DNA of 64,000 nt from Dictyophora rubrovolvata (taxonomy: Eukaryota; Basidiomycota; Agaricomycetes; Phallales; Phallaceae). Positions 57,597-64,000 of this stretch are shown piece by piece (positions within the stretch are counted from its first letter, which is position 1; the number at the start of each line of letters is the position of its first letter). The notes under the pieces were generated by a model that ran no database searches, was not told where the DNA came from, and was given only the letters and a program-made list of their open reading frames with translations. The position numbers and the translations under genes were made by a program. The stretch is from positions 2,179,102-2,243,101 of the forward strand of contig CP114124.1 in assembly GCA_029959195.1 (NCBI GenBank). The letters are read 5' to 3'.

Positions 57597-57690
57597 ACTG
57601 ACGCGTTGTTCGACGGTCGTCGGTGATGAAGGGTTTTGAGTTGTTGCAAACAGGGCAGGGGGACCCGTTTATATATCATCGCGTTATGTG
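57597..57690 (-). promoter_or_regulatory. conserved promoter of small paralog 3
   Basis: TATATAAA on the minus strand (about 57668-57676) with the GTTGTTCGACGGTCG block near 57605, as for paralogs 1 and 2, although the coding parts have diverged much more. Confidence 0.65.
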
Positions 57691-58299
57691 AATTTGGCGC
57701 TATCTCTGGACTTGACAGTCGCAATCTGGTCAAAGTTTATTGGACGAATATGACCAAAGTGGTGTTAGGTCGCAGTTGGACACAGGGCCCAAATGACGTT
57801 GAGTCCCAGTTGGACAATGATTAAGAAGGCATCACACTGTCGTTCGTGAAGTGATCGTAATATATAGTCCTTTCTGCAATCCAATTTAAATTCAACTTGA
57901 TGGACGTATGTATTTAGTTGTCGTGCAATAAAGGTCAATATGAATCTTGGTTGAATTTAAGTCGCTAACAGACTTCTATTGGACGTATGAGTGCTAGACT
58001 GATATCAACGAAGGAATAACGCACCGGTATAATTGACAAACTGATGATAAACGTAGCGGGACCGTTTGATAAATTGGTCGAGATGTAGGCGAGGAGGTCA
58101 CTCAATCCTTCTCTTGAAAAGACTTCAAAAGTGGCAATAAATTGGCACCGAAATTTCCCAGACATCGCAAAAGGTCTTGAAAATTGGAATGGGCAGGGGA
58201 CGAACTTTGACTTGACTTTCCCGTCCATGTTCTTCATCGATCCTGAGTCCAAGTAATCGTTGCAAACAAGAGCCTGGGAAACAATAAATATATCATCGC
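57691..58299. repeat. duplicated flank shared with 13.2 and 35.4 kb
   Basis: Blocks such as GACCAAAGTGG, GGGCCCAAATGACGT, TCGCAAAAGGTCTTGA and the GGGGACGAACTTTGACTTGA region align with 13260-13580 and 35460-35850. Confidence 0.6.
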
Positions 58300-58960
58300 A
58301 AATTTAATTGTCGAATCAGCAGTGTTAGCTAGGAAAATATTTTCGTAGATATTTTGATGTATATTCAATAACGGACTCTGTGTCAAGCCAGTAATAATGT
58401 TCTCCCGTCCTTGATAGAAGCCTTGATCCGAAGTAGGCGAACAACTAGCTGCTCATGCAGGCCTACTGTTCCTCCCTGTCAGCCGAGATGCGCTGTAGCG
58501 AATGTTGCAACGGGTTTTGAAGAACTTCTGGAAGTGCAGAACGCTAAGTAGACGTATTGCGAAGGTGTGCCGGGTCGTCTGTTTTGAATAGGACAATAAA
58601 GGATCGAGCTAACAATCCACAAAGGGTGTATCCAAAACCTCAGTTTTTCTGCGTCCACTTTCTTCAATTTCTTCGACCATGGCTCGCACCTGCACCACCG
58701 AATCAATTATGCATGGCGAACATATTATACAGGATATAGAGGAAAGCGCCCCTCCCGCATACTCCATAAATTGTCACACCTCCGCAATCCACGTGCACCA
58801 TAAGTAGATTTATCCCGACTGGTTTGAGCTACCACAATTTCAAGCGCAATGTCATCCCAAACATGATCCGGAGCATTTCAGCGAGATTTGCTGGGGAACT
58901 GGGAACTCCGACAAATACTACAAGGACTTGACCTTCATAAGACATGTGGCTTCAGAAGAA
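58300..58960 (-). pseudogene. truncated duplicate of the DUF676 lipase
   Basis: The minus strand carries decayed versions of the central and N-terminal exons: AGCTAGGAAAATATTTTCGT aligned to 37.19 kb, the CTCCCGTCCTTGATA block of the SRTGEHFY exon, FATAHLG instead of FATPHLG, MVEKIEE-type sequence (SMVEEIEES region) and ...VGVPSSPANLAEMLRIMFG near 58880. Frames are broken repeatedly, and the C-terminal ~1 kb of the parental gene (36.2-37.17 kb) is absent. Upstream of its start, homology to 38.0-38.1 kb continues to about 59090. Confidence 0.7.
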
Positions 58961-59199
58961 GACAAAAGAGAGAGAAAAAGAATGAATACGATGATAATTG
59001 CCCCACAGAGAAAAAGATGATTGTAATAGAGCCATGTCCGGTGAAAGTTTTTCTGATCCGCAACTCTCGGCAAATCGGAATGCGTCCGCGGGCGCAAGTG
59101 ATTCTAGGAACCAATCGGATCCACCTCCGTCATTATCTCGGTCATCTCGGTATAGCGCTTTGTCCACGAACACCTTGCGAACACCTTCCCAAATTTACC

Positions 59200-60354
59200 C
59201 TAGTGATCAATCAGTAATGTTCAGGAAGGCGGCCTTTACTTGGTGATTCAGGTTATCCTGCAGCCATACCCGTATATTGAGAGACGGCATCATTTATCTT
59301 TGGATCTGGCCTTGGTTTGACCTAGCTTTACGCTCACTTTAGCTTTTCAGAATTTCAAGCCCATTTGGAGTCTTAGACAAGCTTTCGACTAGGCTCAGGC
59401 TTCAGTAACCTCGTCCAAAAGCTTGCCATTTTCCGGTGTCCGATGCTCAATGGAGACATTCTTCAGAGATTTATGACAACACCAATATTCGTCTCAAAAA
59501 AGTCAGACGACTCTAACCATGCGATTATCTGCCTCATGATAATTATCACAGTGCGACCACCTACTCTGCCAAGATATGTGTTTCCCGTGGGAAATATTTA
59601 ATTAAGGTGGGCTAGGCACGTCTATGTCCTCTCATGTCATTGTGGTGTATACGAAAATTGTATTAGGATTCGCAAGTAATTCAGTGTTAAGAGGTGGAAA
59701 TGGCATTGACAGCTTTTAAGTTCAGGCGTGCGTATAGGCTCGGTTCAAGAGTTCCGACCCCAGAAACGAAAACGGACATAATACATCAATGCATCAAGCT
59801 TCAAGAATCACGGTTTTACAATAGCGGCGCCGTAATTTACCGACCTTCTCGAAGCGGCTTATGTTTTTTGTATATGTATTCAAGTGATGTTCCACAAGCA
59901 GAATGCCGGTGGGCGCTGTCGCCAGAGGCGTCGCCGCGGAGAGGACTCGGCTGAGCCCTCAAAGCCTCAAGCTCAAGTTCCTCTCACAGGGTCTCCTATC
60001 CCACCGGCGGGAGGTTAGAATTGTTTTGTAATGTAGTTTTTGAGAAGATATACTCTGTTTACATTGGCTCGATTATGCGCAAGTAACGTGTAATATTTCG
60101 AATTCAAACTCAATTGGAAGTTTGGTTACATTCTCCGAAGATATTGATTAAATGACGAAACTAAATGACTGGGAAAAGAGTTCATAGCCACCGACTTCCC
60201 AATCAATTATATTTCTTCGTGAATTAACCAATGGCATCGGTTAAGCCCACATTTCAAATACAAGCACCGACTTTCCCGTCTCCTAAAAACCTTTTACGCC
60301 TTTTAACCAGCCAACTGCTTCCCCAATACTCATTACGACCTTACCTTCTGCACA
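59200..60354. other. intergenic, no supported gene
   Basis: Only short ORFs; it includes the promoter of the oxygenase gene. A pyrimidine-rich stretch lies just before the ATG. Confidence 0.4.
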
Positions 60355-63300
60355 ATGTCATTACTTGGTTTACTCCCGGGTTCTAAAACCTTTCTACGAA
60401 TCTCGGTCTGTAGCATTCTCGTGGCTTAGCAGAAGTTGTGGTTATCTGATCTTTCATTTGATTGACTCAACAGGGCAAAGAGCTCGATAAGATAGAGCGA
60501 AAAGCTGATAACCTACATAATAGTTTTATGCCAGTCAGTGTTCGCGATGAAGAGGTGGACTACGACACTCCCCAATCGCGTGTCGCCAAGTTGATAGAGC
60601 AGTTCAAGGATCAAGTATGTCCTTAAGCGTCGTTTGCTCGGAGGACCAATTGCTGACGTGGGTTAACCCTTTAAGGTGAAGAGAGGGCAACCAATTTCTC
60701 TCACAAACAAAACTTTGGTGAGCGCAACTTTTATCCGGTTTATTGGAGCTTCGATTTTCTGACAGGCGCATATGATCTGAAGTCATCCCTGATAGATCTT
60801 CTCAAGCATCCCAATGCGCTAGATGACCGTAAACACTTTGTGATTCTCTCTTTTTTCAGAGTCGGGTAAAATAACAACTCACCATTGCTTTAGCTCGAGC
60901 ATGCACTAGTCCTGCTATCTCGTCTTCCCGAAGGAGACCTAGCCACCAAATTAACTAATCAAGTAACAGAACTTCGTGAGTTTTTCCCAGGGCAGCATTA
61001 TACATATCTAGATCACTGACAAATGCCGTGTACTTGCCATTGCACGCTCCAGTGTACTATGATTTGCCACATCCTCCCGCAACATATATGGGAGATAAAT
61101 ACCGCTTCAGAACTGCTGACGGGTCTTACAATAACGTAGATATACCCGATCTGGGAAAGGCTAATGCGCCGTACTGCCGAAGCGTGCAAGCACAGCATCC
61201 CCTTTCTAACGCTGAGCTCCCGGATCCGCAACTGGTTTACGATACTCTCATGAAAAGAGATAAAGTACGTTTTTTGACGTCTGTCACGGAAATTGTTCCA
61301 TTGGTTGATATTCCGGGTTCGATCTGTATAGGTTACCCCGCATCCAGCTGGTTTAAGCAACTTGTTTTTCGGTTTTGCGACATTTGTAATCCACAGGTAT
61401 GTGGTTAAATTCGTCCAAATCGAAGAATAGACAGCGCTTGCTCAACTCATCCACAAAGCGTCTTCCGCACGAAATTCCAAAATTGGGATATAAACGAAAC
61501 TTCTTCCTACGTCGATTTAGCACCGTTGTACGGTAATGACCAGAAGAAGCAAGACGCAGTTCGGACTTCGCCGAAAGATGGGCGTGGGACCCTGAAGCCG
61601 GACACTTTTGCCGAAGACCGTCTCTTGTTCCTCCCACCCGCTACTTGTGCTTTGTTGGTTTTGTTTTCTAGGAATCGTAAGGATTTTTTCCTCTTCTTAA
61701 AATTAAACGCGAGATAAGTTGCTTATGGATGTTATTTTACAGATAACGTGGGTTCATTTTGAAGAGGCTTGCTACTGATAGCCCAACTGACACTATCAAC
61801 AGTACATCGCCAACAAGCTTCTTGAAATTAACGAACAAGGAGGATGGGTCGATCCAGAAACACTTGAAGGAGACGATGAAGCCACTGTCGCGAAACGTAA
61901 CCGACAAGACGACGAAATCTTCAATACCGCACGATGCATTAATGCATTCTGGTTCGCTCAGGTTGTGTTTTCCGACTACTTCTCGTGCATTCTTGGGTTA
62001 TTCAGGGATGGAAGCAGTTGGAATCTGGCTCCTTTCAATGTAATAAAACTTGTCTCTTTTCCTTGTTTCTAGAGACACTGACACTGATCAGGAAATCCGC
62101 AAAGACGACCACTCTACCGTTGAGCGAGGCCGCGGAAACAGCTGCAGTGTCGAAGTAAGTCAAGACACATACTCTCTCCTAATCTCACTAACATCTATAA
62201 CAGTTCAACATTCTCTACCGCTGGCACCCAACAATGTCACCACATGACGAAGAATATATTGTACAAGAGTTTGGACAATTGTTTGACAAACCATATAACC
62301 AAATTACACCACAAGATTTTGGTAGAGCCATGGGAAAAATTCAATCAACCTTGCCTGCTAATCCTGGTGAATGGACTTTTGGAGGGTGAGAACTAAGGTT
62401 CTAAGACAAGATGCAATAATCATTGATGGGAAATTTGTAGCTTAACACGAACTGAGAATGGGTCGTTTAACGATGAAGCTCTAGCTGGGATTTTGAAGGA
62501 TGCGTAAGTGTTTAAACATCTAACATGTTACGCTGGAAAACTTATTAATGTGGTACTGTTCTTTTAAGTACATCTCGACCGGGGGGTGCCTTCGGAGCTC
62601 GTGGAAGTCCCGAAGTGATGCGTGTAATTGAACTGATGGGCATCGAACAAGCTCGTACTTGGGGTGTTTGCAGTCTCAACGACTTCAGAAGAGTATGTTT
62701 CCTGCTTGAATGTGCTTGATTCTATTGTATTCACTATGGCTTCCGTTTACAGTTCTTGCAGTTGAAACGTAAGTCCTGCACTATACATCTGCTGGATAGC
62801 TTGGTGAAACTGAACTTTTTGAAGCATACGCATCATTCGAAGAATGGAATGTTCGTACATAAATATTGGTTCAGCCGACTTATCCTAATCGACTCTTTCT
62901 ACAGCCGGACCCAGAAATTGCCAACGCCGCAAGACGGTTGTATGGCAACATTGAGTATCTCGAGCTTTATGTGAGTTCGATCTACTGTATTCTTTTGACC
63001 ACATTAATAATTGGCTTAACCCTAAGCCCGGCTTGCAAGCTGAACAGACGATTCCCGTATGTCATGCTGGCTATATACTCGTTCGATGTCATCATTAATC
63101 TGTTGTTGCCCTCTACAGCTTATGCCGGGTGCTGGTCTTTGTCCTCCTTTCACGGTCGCTCGCGCCATCCTCGCAGGTGAGATAAAACAAGAAGAGTACC
63201 TTTTTCATTCGTTTAATAACACAAATGGTAGATGCCATTGCTTTAACTCGCGGAGACCGATACTTCACAACCGACGCCACGCCATACAATTTGACAGCGT

Positions 63301-64000
63301 GGGGCTTCCAAGACATCCAGCGTGATACCACGAACGCAGGGTTTGGCAGTACGTTGGGAAGATGTACGTTACCTCTTCTTTCTTCATGTGCGGTTTTTAA
63401 GTACGGCTTTGGCAGTATTCCTTCGCACTCTCCCGAACGATTACACGAGCGACAGCACATACACATGGTTCTCGTTAGTAACACCTGAAGCAATGCAGAC
63501 CAACCTTGCCAAACTCGGCATTGAAAAGAAGTACAATTTCACTAGGCCACCACATGCTGAAGGCGTCCAGCCCGTTTCTTCCTACACGGCTGTTCGTGAT
63601 ATCCTGAACGACAAAACGAACTTCGTCAATCCAATAGTCGAGCGGGCCAAGGCAGTTCTTTCTAATAATACTGCTGTCAGTAGCACCAACGAAAGGTATG
63701 ACAGTTTCTAATGCTGGTGTGCGCTATCTTGACAACGGTGCTTACTCCGACTTTTGTTATTAACTCCATCTTAGCTTCTTGACTACGTTGAACGATGTCG
63801 CGGTGCACCAGAACAACACCAAATTTATACAATCTTCACTAACTCATAACGATTTTACGAACAAATCTGGTAGTTTCTTTTACGAGAAGACCGGCGCCTT
63901 GATTAAGGCGAAGAGTTTCACGCTCCCGGGCGGGACTAGTGTGATGGTTGATATTGTCGTAAGTTCAATCATGATGAGGACTTTAATAATGTTCTGTATT
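60355..64000 (+). CDS. ppo: psi-producing oxygenase (fatty-acid heme dioxygenase), 3' cut by edge
   Basis: Multi-exon linoleate diol synthase/Ppo type, animal-heme-peroxidase fold. Exon translations in order: DDRKHFLEHALVLLSRLPEG, LLYYDLPHPPATYMGDKYRF (~61060), PDPQLVYDTLMKRDK, PHPAGLNNLFFGFATFVIH with the distal His (~61330-61395), VFRTKFQNWDINETSSYVDL, LYGND, DTFAEDRLLFLPPATCALLV, DDEIFNTARCINAFWFAQVV, then YRWHPT (62214-62231) with the catalytic Tyr and proximal heme His. Next are GVCSLNDFRRF, IEYLELYVG, GAGLCPPFTVARAIL, RGDRYFTTDATPYNLTAWGF and FGSTLGRLFLRTLPNDY. It oxygenates linoleate/oleate to hydroperoxy-, then dihydroxy-oxylipins controlling sporulation and metabolism. The P450-like isomerase half lies beyond the edge. 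Exons 2-4 (60.6-60.8 kb) were not joined cleanly. Confidence 0.9.

Overview
The window is nuclear DNA from a filamentous fungus, most likely a mushroom-forming basidiomycete (Agaricomycetes). The evidence is the many 47-68 nt spliceosomal introns with GT..AG ends and CTGAT/CTAAT-like branch sites, gene families such as a psi-producing oxygenase, F-box and ROG1-type lipase, and a dense load of transposable elements. No tRNA, rRNA or CRISPR array was seen. All gene models were spliced by eye and every family name comes from motif recognition, not a search.

Layout. 1-3762: a Ty1/copia retrotransposon (minus strand, cut by the left edge), with gag-pol in one frame broken by three CGA-to-TGA type stops. 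It sits inside the third exon of a small host gene. 3763-12330: a cluster of six copies or remnants of that orphan three-exon gene (two intact, one broken by copia, one with a nonsense codon, two fragments), plus a candidate 183-aa gene. 12666-13073, 34864-35282 and 57127-57551: three dispersed paralogs of a second orphan family (118-124 aa, two exons) that share a strongly conserved promoter. 14324-25755: an 11.4-kb DNA transposon bounded by 84-bp terminal inverted repeats and a TA duplication. It holds a large multi-exon protein of a recurrent mushroom family that I suspect is transposase-derived, and several unknown genes. 26201-30306: two convergent MFS transporters, each using one GC-AG intron. 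31218-34628: an unknown gene and an F-box protein. 36199-37911: a DUF676/ROG1-type lipase, whose block together with the small paralog is duplicated in decayed form at 57.1-59.2 kb.

38247-56730 is the most striking part: four genes in two divergent pairs. Pair 1 is a roughly 2,144-aa protein fusing an N-terminal ComEC-like metallo-beta-lactamase fold to a DUF6603-like C-terminus (minus), facing an intronless 1,109-aa protein (plus). Pair 2 is a beta-trefoil (ricin-B type) lectin-like protein (minus), facing a 1,343-aa protein (plus). The three giant proteins resemble families I associate with bacterial gene clusters. Both divergent promoters carry copies of one palindromic site, TGCCWWGGCA, starting about 240 bp from the minus-strand start codon (three copies at exact 35-bp period in pair 1, two in pair 2). 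This suggests one co-regulated and possibly horizontally acquired system of unknown function.

60355 to the right edge is a psi-producing oxygenase (fatty-acid heme dioxygenase), cut before its P450-like half.
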